Source: Pleurotus ostreatus/Saccharomyces cerevisiae fusant (lineage: Eukaryota > Opisthokonta). From it: DNA of 64,000 bases. Positions 44,561 to 57,407 of the stretch are shown here, piece by piece. Every line of letters starts with the position of its first letter. Position 1 is the first letter of the stretch. The position numbers and the translations under genes were made by a program. The notes under the pieces are model-generated. The model did not search any database. It worked only from the letters and a program-made list of their open reading frames with translations, and was not told the origin of the DNA. The DNA lies in contig JAMQCK010000041.1 of the NCBI GenBank assembly GCA_024196135.1, positions 79,863 to 143,862 on the forward strand. Reading direction: 5' to 3'.

Positions 44561-45641
44561 TGAGGGAGGATGGTCGTGGAGGGAGGGGAGGTTGTCTGGA
44601 CCCGCATAGGGTCCGCGGCGTAGTCTTGTAGTCGGGAACTATGCCGACACACATGTTGGTGCAATTGCTAAGTATGGGCGGCCAGCAGGCTGGGCGGTGC
44701 ACCGTGCGGTGAAGTTCTTGGGTGGAGCGCGTAACCAAGTCGCCGCGGGATTCAGGGTTGTCGATCATCCCGGTCGAGGCCCCCCGCGTGCGTCGGGCAT
44801 CAGTCGGATATTCCACGTGCCGTTCCCTTTGTTCTGCTTTGGGGCTTGCTTGGCAGCGTTCCTGAGTCCTTCAGTCCAAGTATCGTCCCTCAATCAATCT
44901 TGGTCTGTTGGATGGTAAGGGGAGGGCCTTCTTGCAGTTGCTTCACTAGTGGCGCACCTTACTGCTAGCACTCCTAAAAATTGCTGGCGCCGAACCATCA
45001 CGCCCCGAGGCAGACGATTGGTCCGTTGTGCTCGAGCCGGAGGCCCATTACGCGCGGGTCGTCCGCGCCCACGGAATGTGCACGGAACAGCGCCTGTTCC
45101 TTGACGGTGCCTCTGAAGGCAATGCTAACAAGCGACGTAAGGCTATGCTATCCTCGGAACGCCCTCGACTATTATTGTGCATCGCAGCCGATAGCGGCTA
45201 ACCGGCTGACGTACTGGTACGCTTTAGCGTAGCGTTCGCGCCCTCTACGTCTTCAGTCGCGATCAAGTAGACTGGTTATGAGTCGAATGGAATGTTCAGT
45301 GGTGTTCAGTTCAACTTCTGGGCTTGCGTTGGTGATTAAGAAGACCTATGTAAAGCGTGAATACAGGGGCGAAAGCGAGCTAGTACTGATACTCACCTTA
45401 CGCGCAGCCACCAGAAACAAGCGTAGTTGCCTCAGTTGACGCTATGGTTAAGGGGCCGAGAGATCTCCATACCTGAGAGAAGGGAATGCGTCGTAATCGG
45501 GGGGTCGACTCTCGCAGGCGCGACAGCCTCTTATAGTACAACAACGCTGCCACTTAGGCAGCGTCCAAACGTAGCTGACATACAAATACAACACATGATG
45601 GCTTGTGAAGAATCTGGGTATCTTGGTACATGATGTATCGC
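44561..45641. other. Intergenic, nothing supported
   Basis: Short frames only; no repeat or structural signal was recognised. Confidence 0.5.
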
Positions 45642-47629
45642 TCAAAACTGTCTCCTCCGAACGGCGGGGGATGACCCTATGAGGGCAGATGAGCACGCAG
45701 ACCATGGCTCCGGCATCCTGAGGACGTACCGAACACGAATATCGGCCCCCAAGCCGCGAGCAGGAGAGCTGCGTGATGGGTACCTACTGGTGTCGGCGTG
45801 GGCCGCTCAGTCGCGATGTCGATGACCGTGGTCACGGAGCTGAGGATCTGCACGGCGATGAAGGTGCTGCGACGTTGATTAGCCATGAGCACGGCGATAT
45901 ATAGGATCCCAGACAGCTCCGCTATCAAGGTTGACTAGACGCCATGGCAGAGGTGATGCGATCGAGAGAGAATGGCACTCACAACTGGAAGAACACGATT
46001 CGCCAAATCGCCCCTCGAAACTGACTCGTAGATGCTGAGCGACCTATAGACAGCGCTCAGCTGAGTAGGGGGAAGAGAGAACAGAAGACGCACGAGACTG
46101 CAAAGACACAGGAAGGGATAGCCGCCTTGGCCTTCGACCGAGCTTCAGAGATGCCGCACGGACAGACGATTCGGGCTGCGTCGACGGGGCTGCGTCCGTC
46201 TCCGTCGTCCTGTCGCACGACGTGCGCACCGTCGACGCGTCCGTGCCCGCCGAGCGCACTGGAAAGACGCTCGCGCTCTCCACCGACTGGTTATCGTCGT
46301 CATACTCCTCGCTCGCCGTCGAGAAAGCACGCCCGATCGATGCATTGCCTGGTAGATAACATGGCTGCACGACCGGGAGCGCATCCTCGTGGTAGTCAGC
46401 GCCTACCCATAGTCCCTCATCATAGGCCGACTGTTTGTCCAGAGGTACCTCTTCCGATACGATTGATACGTCGTCTTTCGCCCAGGACGACGTTGCGAGG
46501 CGTGCGGAGGCGGGCTCGGAGAAGCTCACACTCCGTCTTCGCCCCGCATTATACGTCGTGCCCACGAGTCGCGTCGCAGACGTCGGCGACTGTATAGCCT
46601 CCGCGTATGCGCTGATCGGGGGAAGCGGCGGCGGGCGCGTTGGAGAGGGTGGTATTGCAGGCGGGTTTGCGCAGTCGAGGGAGGCGAATGAGCAGGAACG
46701 GTTCATAGGTGGTCTGCTATATCTTGAGGAAGTCGAAGGCCGGACGGACACCGGGGATATGGGCGAGGGGAGCGGGATGCTATGCACTGGCGATGTGAGC
46801 CCTCCATCGGGTGCAACGAGCATGCGAGAGGCTCGCGCCTTGCGATCAGTGGCGCGTATGCGTATCACTGAAGCGGCGGAGAAGGCGATGCACGGGATTG
46901 TGAGGATGTATGGCGCGCCGGCGTAGCTCAGAAAGCGCGTCCTATTGTTGGTTAGTCACGCGACTTGGGCAGAAACAGGTGCAGCGCACCAAAGGGGGTC
47001 ATTCGCGTCGCACTGCAAGCCATCCTCAAGGGTCACCGCTCCGAGCTTCATGACCACGGTCGCCTGAACGATCGTCGCGGCCACGGGAAATGCAACAAGG
47101 GGGAGGAGGAACAGAGGGTGCCACTGAAGGGGTGTTCTGGGTCGACTAATCAGCTCGCATCCACGAAGAGTGGGTGATTCACGTACGTCCTCCCGCCTTT
47201 CGTTATGAAGATGAACGTCGAGCAACTGAACGTGGTAACGAGTCCAGTCATGACAAAGGTCGAGAAAGCGATGACGATGGGTTGAGCGACGCAAAGGACC
47301 CAAGGCATGTAATACGGATCCATCTCCCAGATCATGCCTGCGCGCCAGTGAGTCAAGCAACTCGGCGTCGGAGGGGGGGGGACATACCGAGGCAAAACAC
47401 CCCTTCGCATAGCGTCAACCCGATCAAGTAGGTGAAGGCTGCCCATTCTGCCTTGATCGCGCCCCCCCAGGCGATGAGGACGAACCAGCATCCGAAAAGC
47501 CCTGTATATCGTCAGATGCGCTTCTGAGGCGATGTTCGAAGACGCACCAGAGAGAGAAAGCGCGAAGAATACTGCCCTTACTGCCCGGGACACCATGACG
47601 GGAGGTAGGAAGCCCAGGGCGAAGTCCAT
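45642..47629 (-). CDS. Seven-helix membrane protein with long cytoplasmic loop, GPCR-like layout, 521 aa
   Basis: Exons on the minus strand are 47548-47629, 47388-47501, 47183-47337, 46990-47123, 46094-46941, 45983-46043, 45730-45866 and 45642-45676 (1566 nt). Hydrophobic segments run in order: about 19-42 (FGCWFVLIAW), 46-68 (FTYLIGLTLCEGVFCLG), 74-105 (WVLCVAQPIVIAFSTFVMTG), 119-142 (HPLFLLPLVAFPVAATIVQA), 165-190 (YILTIPCIAFSAASVI), then about 260 residues of Ser/Pro-rich loop, 453-478 and 493-510 (AALLLAAWGPIFVFG). CDANDPLWTRFLSYAG precedes helix 5. Five helices, a long third loop and two final helices match a receptor-like topology. It is not the classical Ste3 family as far as I can see. 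One intron (45867-45982) is 116 nt. Ligand and partner are unknown. Confidence 0.8.
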
Positions 47630-50600
47630 CAGCTATTCATTATCCGAGCAACTTCGCTACCGAAGCCGACACGGGTGTCGTGCGGGGGAGGAGTATCACA
47701 AGTGATCGCAGCACACCTGAGCGCCCCGGGTGTCTGTTGGGACGTCCCATGACCGGGGAGACATGCATTCGCGTGAGAGGGTAGCCGCTAAAGAGTCACG
47801 CGGGCGTGCAGAGGGCGCCAAGAACGTCATCGCCATCCTTCTTGATCTGGACAACTCTAAGCTGGAATTCTTGTCGAGGACGACGCTTAGGGAAAACCGG
47901 CGGTTAATGCTCGGGAAAGACTGTTGTTTTGTATATATCGATGGTCGTGAGATACTGCATAAGCGTCAAGCTGTACGTTAAGCATCAGCTGCACACGTCC
48001 AACGTGTATTACTCGAAAGAGTGCTCGCACCTGCTCGCCCGCCGCCTCCAGCCAAGTATAGCATCTACATAGCAGGTATCTCTTTGTATCGTGATGGCGA
48101 CATGCGAGACGCTGGGAACTTCCTCGACTCGCGATGTACCAGCAGTCCGTGTGCGGACTGGGGGGAAAATGTGACGAAGTACGTGGCGATCTGAGGGAGG
48201 TGGTCGAAGAGACAAGTCCATAGGATTTCGAGCCCGCCAAAGCCCTGATCAGGCTTGAAGAATGCAGTCGATGTCGAGAACCACGGACGGCGCTGGACGG
48301 TGATGACGGTGGGAGCCAAGAGCTCAAACCAGGAATTCCCTTTGTTGATCCTTGTTGTCGCGCGGTCCGGTCGGCAAGCTCCGGATTTTGCCGAACATTG
48401 TTCTCCTCTTGACGCTCATGCAGGCTCGCCTACGCAGTGCGGGACTATGGCCGCAGGTCTCATTCCTGGTCTTCTAACTCTACCCTCTGTACCCCCCATC
48501 ATATTTCTGTCTTCTTGGGATTATACGATTTCCTGCTCGACGCCAGCGATACGATTTCTCGGACTCTTCGCATCGGGGCTCTTCTGACTTCGGGATTCTT
48601 CTCTATCGTGATATGAGGACCGTGCATCCCTGTCGATGTATAATAGCTGGTGCGTCGTATGATGCTGAATACGTGACTTGACTGCTTACGCCGTTCGCAA
48701 GACTTTTACGACAGCTGCTTGTCGTGCATCGGTGTTTCGACGCTTGTTTTGAGTAGCATACGAGGTGAATCTTGGATCATAATTTCTGAGCTTGCATGGT
48801 TCTCCAGCGCAAGCATGTACATCGCCGTCACTGCGTGCGGGCGTCAGACATGCCACTCATCTGGCACAAAATCACAACGAGCGGACCAGTCCTACACGAC
48901 AGGACAGCTTCGTCCAATAGTCGCAGGCGTCAAACTTCCACGCGCGCTTGTTGGGCTGCAGGCAGTTGGGTAAGTCTACATGTCCGCCCTTCGTGCTTCA
49001 CCTCATGATACGCTGTGGCAACCTGTCTATTTTCCTGGATATAGCCCAAGCAGCTCGATCAATCAAGTCTTCGCCAACGCGTTTCATTGGTGCTCGCGAC
49101 GTTCCGGCGCTTCGATGGAGACGGAGGCCTGCGGTAGGTGGCGCGCAAGTAAGCCCATCTCGGTGTTGCCTCATGCGATAAAGCAAGCGCCCAACTTCTA
49201 GCTGAGCGTCGACACAAGCTCCGAGCGGCCTCGAGCTTTCATCAACCACCGCGCGGCATGCGCGAGGCGAGCTACTGCCCGCACCGTCTTGTCATTTGTA
49301 CGTACAAAGTCCGTCTTCTACAGCTCTCGCTTGTGCCCATGGCTACCCCGCGCCCCTAGTCAATATTCTACGTCCCTTTTGGCAAGTCCAATTCGCGTGC
49401 AGGGCCCACTGGTCAACTCGGCATCACCTCGAGGACGGCTCTGGGACCGCGCACGCCCTCGTGGTCGGCGATTGTATCGGGTAAGTGCGTGTCAGTCGAA
49501 GACAAGCAAGGGCAGCTCTTCCTGATTACGGTGCCCGCTGCGGTATCGCCGTCTCTTCCGCGAAGACTTCGCTTCGCTGACGATCGCGGTTGCCCCTGGA
49601 GGTGCGGTGGAAGCACCAGGACCAATCGCTCCCGCCACTACCAGCCGCGGCGGCGGCTCAGTCTCTCCGTGATCGCGTCCTGGAAGTACCCGTCTGTGGA
49701 GCACCGTTAGGCGCCCAGTTTTTCCTCGCGGTGCGGATTAATTTCGCGGTCCACGGAATTCTGCGTGCTGACGCGCTCGTTCCTCCAGAATGACGGGAGC
49801 CTCCAAGTGATTATGTGAGACCCTGAACACGAGTCCTGCGCCTGCGGTATCGGCGGTGGACGGTGTCTCCTGGCGCTCGGCGGGCCTGCGCGATTCATTT
49901 GATGTGGCGGCGCTACAGCGGGTGTTGCGATTAGCGCGCAACGTGGATGGGCCAGACGACGCCGCTTTTGATGGTCCGGCGCATGCATGTTGAATTCTGT
50001 GCACGGCATTTCATCTTTACGTCCTCGGATCGACACACCTGAGCTTGCTCGGACAACTTCGCCGCCCAACTGGCTCCTTCGCGACGGGTCCATTTCCAAG
50101 GCGATGATTGGTAGCTACTTTGCTCACACGCTGTCATGGATAGAACGGTCCGGCGCAGGAGATTACTGGAAGTCCGCCGCAGAAATTCTTGGGTATGGCT
50201 TCCGAGGAGCCAAATCATGCAGCGTGTGAGTGCACTACACGGAAGATTAGCCGTTCCTGATTGTCGCGAAGGTCAATGGCATTCTATACAATTAGCGTCT
50301 TTTGCATTCGAGTAATTCCCATCCTTTGCGTTGACGAGCCGGCCATCTTTTCGCAGCCATAACGCTGCTCGCGAGAAAGCATTTTGACGCCAGCCGCGAC
50401 GCTATCGTCCTCCGCCACTGAACTATTGTAGTCATGTGCCCGCGACCTGAGGCCACGTTATCGTCACGTTCATCTGTCACGCATCAGGCGCCCCTTGTCT
50501 CGATCTTCCATCACGCGTACGCAGCTGCGCGATGTTCTTTCTCCCAAGCCACACAGAGGCTATACGTCCTCTATCAAGGGGTCTTCACTTCATGTACGCA

Positions 50601-51882
50601 TCACTAATGAGATCCCATCATATTGGACGGACATGTGCGAACGGGGCCGCCCTATCTGGCAGGGAACGTCCCATCAAGAGACAGTTCCCAGGTAGGTAAT
50701 GCCATTGATAACCTGCGTAGATCATCGCACCGCCGCTCGTTTCCCCAATGTTCCGAGCAACAGTGCCGCCGCCGACTTCATGGGGAGCGGGCTGACGCAT
50801 GAGCCTCGCGTCTTCCGTGACATATTACGCAGCTAATCTCACGACGAAGGCTCGGGTGTTGCGCGTACCATCAGCGCGCGCCTGGCTACCAACAGATCTG
50901 CTGCCCGGACACCCGTCGATCTTGCATTGTGGCGCGTCACAGTGTCGGGTGCCCATACACTCGCATTTGCTCTACTCTCATCCTTCGCACACTTTCTTAT
51001 TCGGGGGTATGGAATGCTGTTGGCTGTTTTCATTGATTCCCAATTTCAGGCTTTGGAATAGACTGGCCTAAGTCGCACGTGGTAGGAACGGGTCTACGAA
51101 CGATGTGGCGGTCGAAGCTGCGGCCAGACAGCGAACCAAAGCACGCGGTACCTCCGACTGCCTGCGGCGCTGTCCTGGAAGTTCGATCGTACGTCAGTCA
51201 GTACCCTCCTTCATAGCACTTGCGCTCTAGAAGATGACCCATGTCAAAGACAGGATTTATGAGCTTTGATTGTTGAGTGAACACGCCCACCCTGGTCGTA
51301 CTTGTCCTTTGATTCACGACATTCCCGCTCAACCTCTTCCCTAGATCAGCCCTCGGACCCGCTCTTGAAATGAATGGGCGTATGGCAAGTTTACATCGAG
51401 ATCGCGAGTTGCCGGTGGCATGTCTGACTCATGGACGGATGCCAGCGCCGTGCTGCTGCCGCTCCGGCGCTAGTCCCGGGATATCATCGACTGACACCCT
51501 CGTGCGGTCTTCAATTACTTGACGCCGCCCAAACTCCTCCCCACTGTCTTCACGCCGTGTCTCTTTGCCGAGCCGGCCATGCTCTACCGTCGTGGATGGG
51601 AAAGAGGAAGGCCGCGGGTCTGCCTTGTTCGGGCGCCGCAACGTACCATAGGTAGGGCACCGTCTCGCCTGCGCAATCATTTTCATTGGTTCCTCCTGCG
51701 GTTGCCTGGCAGAGCTCGGATACGTAACCAGATCCATCATGGCGATCCAACCCCGAGGGAAGAGAACGCCAGGAAGGATCGAATTCGAGATCTTGACGGT
51801 GAGGTTCAAACTTACTTACTGAATTGATCGCCTCGCTCGCGATGGTTGCGGAGTCCTTGTTTGGCTCGGGGATATCACCGCG
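47630..51882. other. Gene-poor stretch, one weak frame only
   Basis: The best candidate is a minus-strand frame at 48065-48319 (LEILWTCLFDHLPQIATYFV in its middle). It has no start, partner exon or family. Another fragment at 50070-50229 (plus) is likewise isolated. Neither is supported as a gene. The DNA may be decayed. Confidence 0.45.
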
Positions 51883-51890
51883 TATAAGAG
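51883..51890 (+). promoter_or_regulatory. TATA box of C2H2 gene 5
   Basis: TATAAGAG stands 63 bp upstream of the ATG at 51946. Confidence 0.45.
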
Positions 51891-51945
51891 CAGTCCCGTC
51901 CTCCTATTTGGTGGATTCTCGCCTCTACTGCCTTCTCTCAACAGC

Positions 51946-52849
51946 ATGCCGCAAGACACGCGTCGGCCGGGGTACGAGCAGCGCTACTGAACATGCAGAG
52001 ATTATCTGACGATTATTTGCGCAGATGTGTGCGTAGCGAGGAATGTGCCCCAGGATGGTGGCAGGGCGAGGAGCCCATCCAGCGACAGTGTGCGTCGATT
52101 TTCATGTGCACGCCAGCCGCTAATTTTCAGTAGTCTCCCAAACCCCCGCGTACGCTTTTTCCGTGGAGTACCCTCTGCAACATCACCAGAGCGCAGCGCT
52201 CCAAGCCCCCGAAGGATCTTACTATCTCAACCATGGTGTGTTATAGGCCATCTCATGTTCGCCTGCGCTAACGTGCCCCGCAGATCTGCCGGGATATGAG
52301 CAGTCAGTACCGCTGATGGATGGGAACGCGCTAGCACCCCGTCACTTTCTTTCCCCCACGTCCTTTGGTGGCACCTCTTGCGACCTCAACACGTTTCCCG
52401 ACCATGACTCAGGTCTTTCAGCTCATCTCACACCCTCTCCATCGGGGTCGCCGCCTTCGCCCTCCCCGGCTATGTCCATCGCGTCCATGAGCGCTTATCA
52501 CATTCCCCCGTCGCCCTCTGACGCTACACGTGGCCTCGATCGGAAAATGGGCTTCCGCCGCGACGTCGGTTCGGAGGCACAGGCAGCAGCATCCCTCCGG
52601 CGCCGTGACCCGGAGCACGTCGGGGACTCGATATTCCAGTGCAATGAGTGCGACAAAACATTTACTAGGAGGCACAATCTCAATAGTGCGTCGCCCGATT
52701 CTGGCATTGGAAGCGTTGCTCACCCGCTTCTCATAGATCATCTACTGCGACACGCGGATCGGAAGCAGTATTCCTGCAATGTGCACAACTGTGCATCGCG
52801 CTTCAATACGAGCGGCGACCTCAAGAGTCACATCAAGAAGATGCACTGA
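51946..52849 (+). CDS. Two-finger C2H2 zinc-finger protein (family member 5), 236 aa
   Basis: Exons are 51946-51971, 52025-52089, 52131-52235, 52284-52685 and 52737-52849 (711 nt). The N-terminus reads MPQDTRRPGCVRSEECAPGW, then a Gln/His/Tyr stretch (YPLQHHQSAALQAPEGSYYL). A Ser/Pro segment, HLTPSPSGSPPSPSPAMSIA, precedes the fingers. Finger 1 is CNECDKTFTRRHNLN plus NHLLRH across the intron; finger 2 is CNVHNCASRFNTSGDLKSHI with KKMH, and the stop follows at once. All eight ligands are present. The intron is phase 1 in the codon before the first His, as in genes 1-4, which lie 26-42 kb away. A sequence-specific regulator is likely by family. Confidence 0.8.
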
Positions 52850-55800
52850 ACAGGCCGTATGCTGAGACGCCCTAGGAGCCAGCGTAAATCGGTCACGTCT
52901 TCTTTTCCCCCGCGATTGCTCATCTCGCACAAATCATCTGAAATGTTGTATTTCCCTGACCGCTCACGTCCACAAATGCCTACATCACTTTACTACATGT
53001 TTTGGACCTCTAATACCTCCAATCTACCCTCGTAGTCATCATGTATCAGTTGATACCTCTCGAATCTTTTCTAGTGTGTTGCGCACCACCAACCCTCCCA
53101 AGGAAGAGGGGCAGAAAAACAAACTGACAGAACGAGACAGTGCACGGTGCACTGGAATGCTGTGCCGTGATACAATGGACTAAACCTACTTAGAAGGAGT
53201 CTGCAGCCAAGGCATCCGAAGCGCCTCTGCTAGGCATGCGTTGCGACAGCACGAGACGAAGGCCTATTGTTCGATGTCGGCAGCTTGATCCGGCGGGGCG
53301 TAACAATGACGGTGCCGCTATTGTCGGACAATGATGTTCTCCAGCCACGTTGCATAGAGGCACTGCCTGTTGTCTTGTCTCGACACCGGTTTTAAAGAAT
53401 GATCAGACATGCTCTGGTCTCTGCTTTGGGTGCCGCTCGCCCTCAATAGGTAGTCTATCGCAAGATACGATAGAGGTTTGCACCCGCGCTTGTCACCTTC
53501 ATTGGACGTGCTCGATTGGGACACAACACATATACCCATCAAACCTTCCTGCATGTAATAGAGTCGTCGACGCCTGATGCCGGTAGAATTCTGCCTTTTT
53601 TTGGCTGCGCGCGCCAGAAATTGGTCCTAGAAAGGGCAACGAATCTGGGGTTACGGGCTTCATATACGGCATAGCGTACAACTTGAAAGCTGTAGTTCAG
53701 CCCTTCGCTATACCAACATATTCAACGCTTTGTGAGTCAGGCTCGTAAAGCAGTACAGTGCTGTCCCTGAACGTAGACACACCCGGAGATGTAGGATTCG
53801 GACAATTAGAAGTTGTGGGTCCACGGAAGCAATTACAAGCGGGGATATCAACGCGATCAGATCAGCCTCCGAGAATTCGCCTCTCGGAGGCTTTTCTTTT
53901 CTCTCCTCCTCGACATCGTCACAGTACCAGCTGCTCGTCCTGCGTCCCCTACTTTTTGGCTCATTTCTTCCGTATACCTCCCTAATCCCTCTGCTATCTC
54001 TAGCTCTGCACTGTGGCTTTGGACTTCATGGCCGGGCTCGATAGCAACTCGCTCTGAACTCAACGTCGAGGGATGGACAGCCACAAACGGTCACGAAGGG
54101 AGGTTGCGGATGGCTCGAAGGGAAGTGCTGGAGCATACGAGAGATGAGAATGGCAGGGCGAAGAGCGGGTCATCGCCATTAAAGGTGCGTTATGTTGACT
54201 ACGCATCGGAGACTGTCGCTTATTCCCCCTCCTCCTAGTGGCCGCTACTTGAAGATTGCGGCTCTTGGTGCTCTGGCAACACATTGCATAATACAACCAG
54301 TCTGTCAAGAGGTTTCGCTTCGGAAGGTGCCGACCTACTTCTTGATCCCCCTTCGCGCGCGCGCAAATTGGACCTCAGCAACCGCCCTTTGCGCCGTACG
54401 TGAAAAGGAACCTTACTCTACGACTTGCTGGCGCCCTTGTACATCCTGCGGAGTCCCAGCATGATGCCCTGACGCCTGCCCTCACGAGCCTTGAAGCCGG
54501 ACGTATCGGCGGTGACGGACGTGCGAATGGCTTCCCAATCCCGGACAGTACTCGCGGTAGCGCCCCCGGGAGATCGACGTTCATATGAACGACCGCCCGG
54601 CAGAGGCAGCCGCTCTAGTCCGACCCATGCACTTGTCGTCGCGCTGCGCCACCTCTCACGCAATGACACAAAGTCCGGCCGGCGCAGCGCCCGCGGCGCG
54701 CATCGTCAGGCTTGACGAACCTGTTCACCTTTCGATCTCTCCGCCGGCGAGGCCGCTCAGCATTGAGACCTCTTCGTCGAGGCTATGCACGACCATCGAC
54801 CATCGATTACTCGCATCCGCGTGACCGTCCCCGCCCACTGAAGACGTGCATCGTCGGGGCGCGGCAGCGCGAGCGCGCTCGTGCGGTCATTGCCAAGCGA
54901 CACCAACCTCATAGACGACCCTCAGCAAGATACGACCGCCTTTACTTTCACAACGTCAATTGCGTCCCGCCCGTGCCATCCCCACAATCGTGTTCTTCGT
55001 CGCAGCCGGAACGCTCCGCCGATTCTCGGCCATCTTCGACGCATCGGCGCTCCCAGGGGCGCTGTCATCGACCAGCCACACACGCCGAGAGAGGGGTAGG
55101 CATGACCTACAAGACGAGCTCGGTGCTCAATGACAAGCTGCCGATGCAGCTCCTCTTCATCAACGTGGGCGACTCCAAGACCACTTCTGCTGCGTGGCGT
55201 TGTCGCTGGTGGTCGATAAGCTCTCGAAGGTCAGCTTCGAGGCGACGCAACCAGCTTGTTAATGAAAGCGACACACGACAGTGAGTAATCTTACTATACG
55301 TGTCCATTGCTCCTGCTCACGACCTTCGTAGCCTCCGCACCTTGCGACCTCGCGAACTCTGGCCCGAGCGACTTCAACGTGGGGCCCATGACCTGGTGCT
55401 AGGAGCCGGGCGTTACGTCGAACGAGATTTAGTCGATCAGCGACACTCACAAGGCCGAGCTTCGGACTGGCAGCGTAGACGTCCTGGTCCCCACGTCGCT
55501 CGCCGTGAGTCCAGTCCCGCCAAGAATGCATACAACGACGCGTCCGGAAAGTCTTCCAGCGACAAGAGGTACGCGTCGCTTCTCCTGCCTTCTGCTATCC
55601 GCCTCTAATCCCTTCTTCGCTTATAAACAGGCGAGAGTCGCTTTCGTCGTCATGGACTTGATCAGCGACTGAAAGATCCTCAAGCGTTACTGCTGCGACA
55701 AAACGACCTCCAACATCGACGACGTCTTCGCTGCAAGTGAAGACCACACCTCGCGCACCCTCACCTGTAGCGACAGGCTAGACACTTCCGGGACGGCGTG

Positions 55801-57227
55801 GTTGCTGACACGGAGACCTCACTGATGAACGCCTTCTTCGACGAGGTGGAGTTGGATATGCTATACTCTGACACGACGATCGCAAAATGCGACGTCGGAG
55901 GCGGCACGACGCGGTACGACTTGGCGCATGCACCGAAGAGACGTCGTCTTACAATGCAAGGTGGATGGGCAGGTTTTTGACAAAGCGATGATCCTGAATG
56001 CGCGCAACCTTGACTCAGTGAGCTCCAGTAGCCTCCTACCTGGCTGTTCATTGACTTGTCCACCAGTACCACTCGACCCAATTGTACGCCGACACGAAAT
56101 GGTGGGGTGTGCATGTTCTCGTACCTATTGAGCAACTTGTTCCGAATATACGGCTGTGTATTTCGCTATGTTACCACACGCCAGTGCGCACAAAGTTGTC
56201 CTTGTATTTGTTCTCGATGCATGCTTCTCCTCAGGCGCGGTGTCGAAGTAGGTGAGCTGAAGTCTCCAGTCGGAGATTGCGTGGGAATGCGGGGATGAGC
56301 GGTCGCATGCTTCTCTCCGACTCTGTCATATCTAGCTTTAGAGTTCTGGAGGAGATCTCGGGAGCAAACGCGAATCTCGGGTTCCTTATGTCCGCATCCG
56401 GTTACTCCCTTTGTTTGTCGAATACCGAGCCGGCTTTTGCCGGACTTGCCATTTCTTCGCAACTTGTCTCTGACGTTCATCCAGCAGAGCGAACAGGTCA
56501 ATAAGTAGAAGTTTTGACCGGTATCATGCCGTAGCTCTTTGCACCAGAGTGGGGATGATCTATGGTAGTAAGTCGTGCCGATTACCGATGACGTCCTGGG
56601 TTTTGACAAACACCGTAGGACTTCAAGGAACTTCAGTCTGGTAGTAACCGGTGATACACGTCGGGTCTGGATACTCTTCGCACTTCTGGACTGCAACGAC
56701 GATAGCGCTGACGGACAGGAATATCATGCATTTGAACATTCAATGGCCGTACTCGTGGTGTTGAAACGGCTGTACTACCAGCTACAGCGAGGTACACCGG
56801 CTGCATCGGGACTTGGGGCGCAACACCCGCCCTCTTACAATCCTTCTGCGCCGTCAAATGCTCCACTCCTTTGTGCAGGTCCACTTGACGCGCCAAGTTC
56901 TATGGAGTAGCTGGGCGCCTGACGCTAGCGCCGGCGATGCAAAATACGGACGGGCGGTCTTCAGCGTACGCATCTACAGACCCTCACTTTCCAATATCTG
57001 ACTCGTTTCACCAGATGCCATGTCTTCGTAGGTGAGAGGGGGAACTCGAAGGTGACCTCGTCAACACGAGTTATCGCTTTGGACCAGCGAAGAACCCCAG
57101 AAGCTGTGGTCATGATCTAGCGGTTAGTACTCGTACGATGGCGCGAACAAAGGTAAAAACCTACGCAGACCACGGTCGAACGCAGATTCCTCCGACTCCG
57201 TGGGGCGTGGTGCCAGGATATACGGTA
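52850..57227. other. Long stretch without a supported gene
   Basis: Several coding-like scraps occur (for example LPMQLLFINVGDSKTTS near 55133 and MNAFFDEVELDMLYSDTTIA near 55825), but stops and frame changes surround them and no family can be fixed. A weak GTTGTGGGTCC block is at about 53811. A perfect 9-bp inverted repeat, CTCCGAGAATTCGCCTCTCGGAG-type, lies at 53868. Confidence 0.45.
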
Positions 57228-57250
57228 CATCGGGAAAAACCCAGATTGTA
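57228..57250 (+). repeat. Left terminal inverted repeat of the Plavaka element
   Basis: Pairs with 63978-64000 at 21 of 23 positions. It lies 157 bp beyond the stop codon of the transposase, the expected place for a transposon end. Confidence 0.8.
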
Positions 57251-57407
57251 ATTTGAGCCACCACGTACCACGGTGCCGGTAAATTGCTGAGTTTTCTGGT
57301 GCGGACGTGGTTGATAATGGTAAAGTCTGGTAAAGTGAGGGAAACATCATACTCCAGAACCACAATAAGCGAAGATGCGGGTCCTTGAACCAAAATATAC
57401 CAGTAAA

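Noticed and set aside
54880..55970. Scraps resembling a chaperone or ATPase fragment (LLFINVGDSKTTS and VELDMLYSDTTIA)
   Set aside because: I first thought of an Hsp70/Hsp110 relic, but the matches are short, the frames change repeatedly and no motif order could be established.
57228..57250. Plavaka transposase as the driver of the MITE at 33067
   Set aside because: The terminal sequences (CATCGGG versus CACCACACC) do not match, so this element is unlikely to mobilise that MITE.
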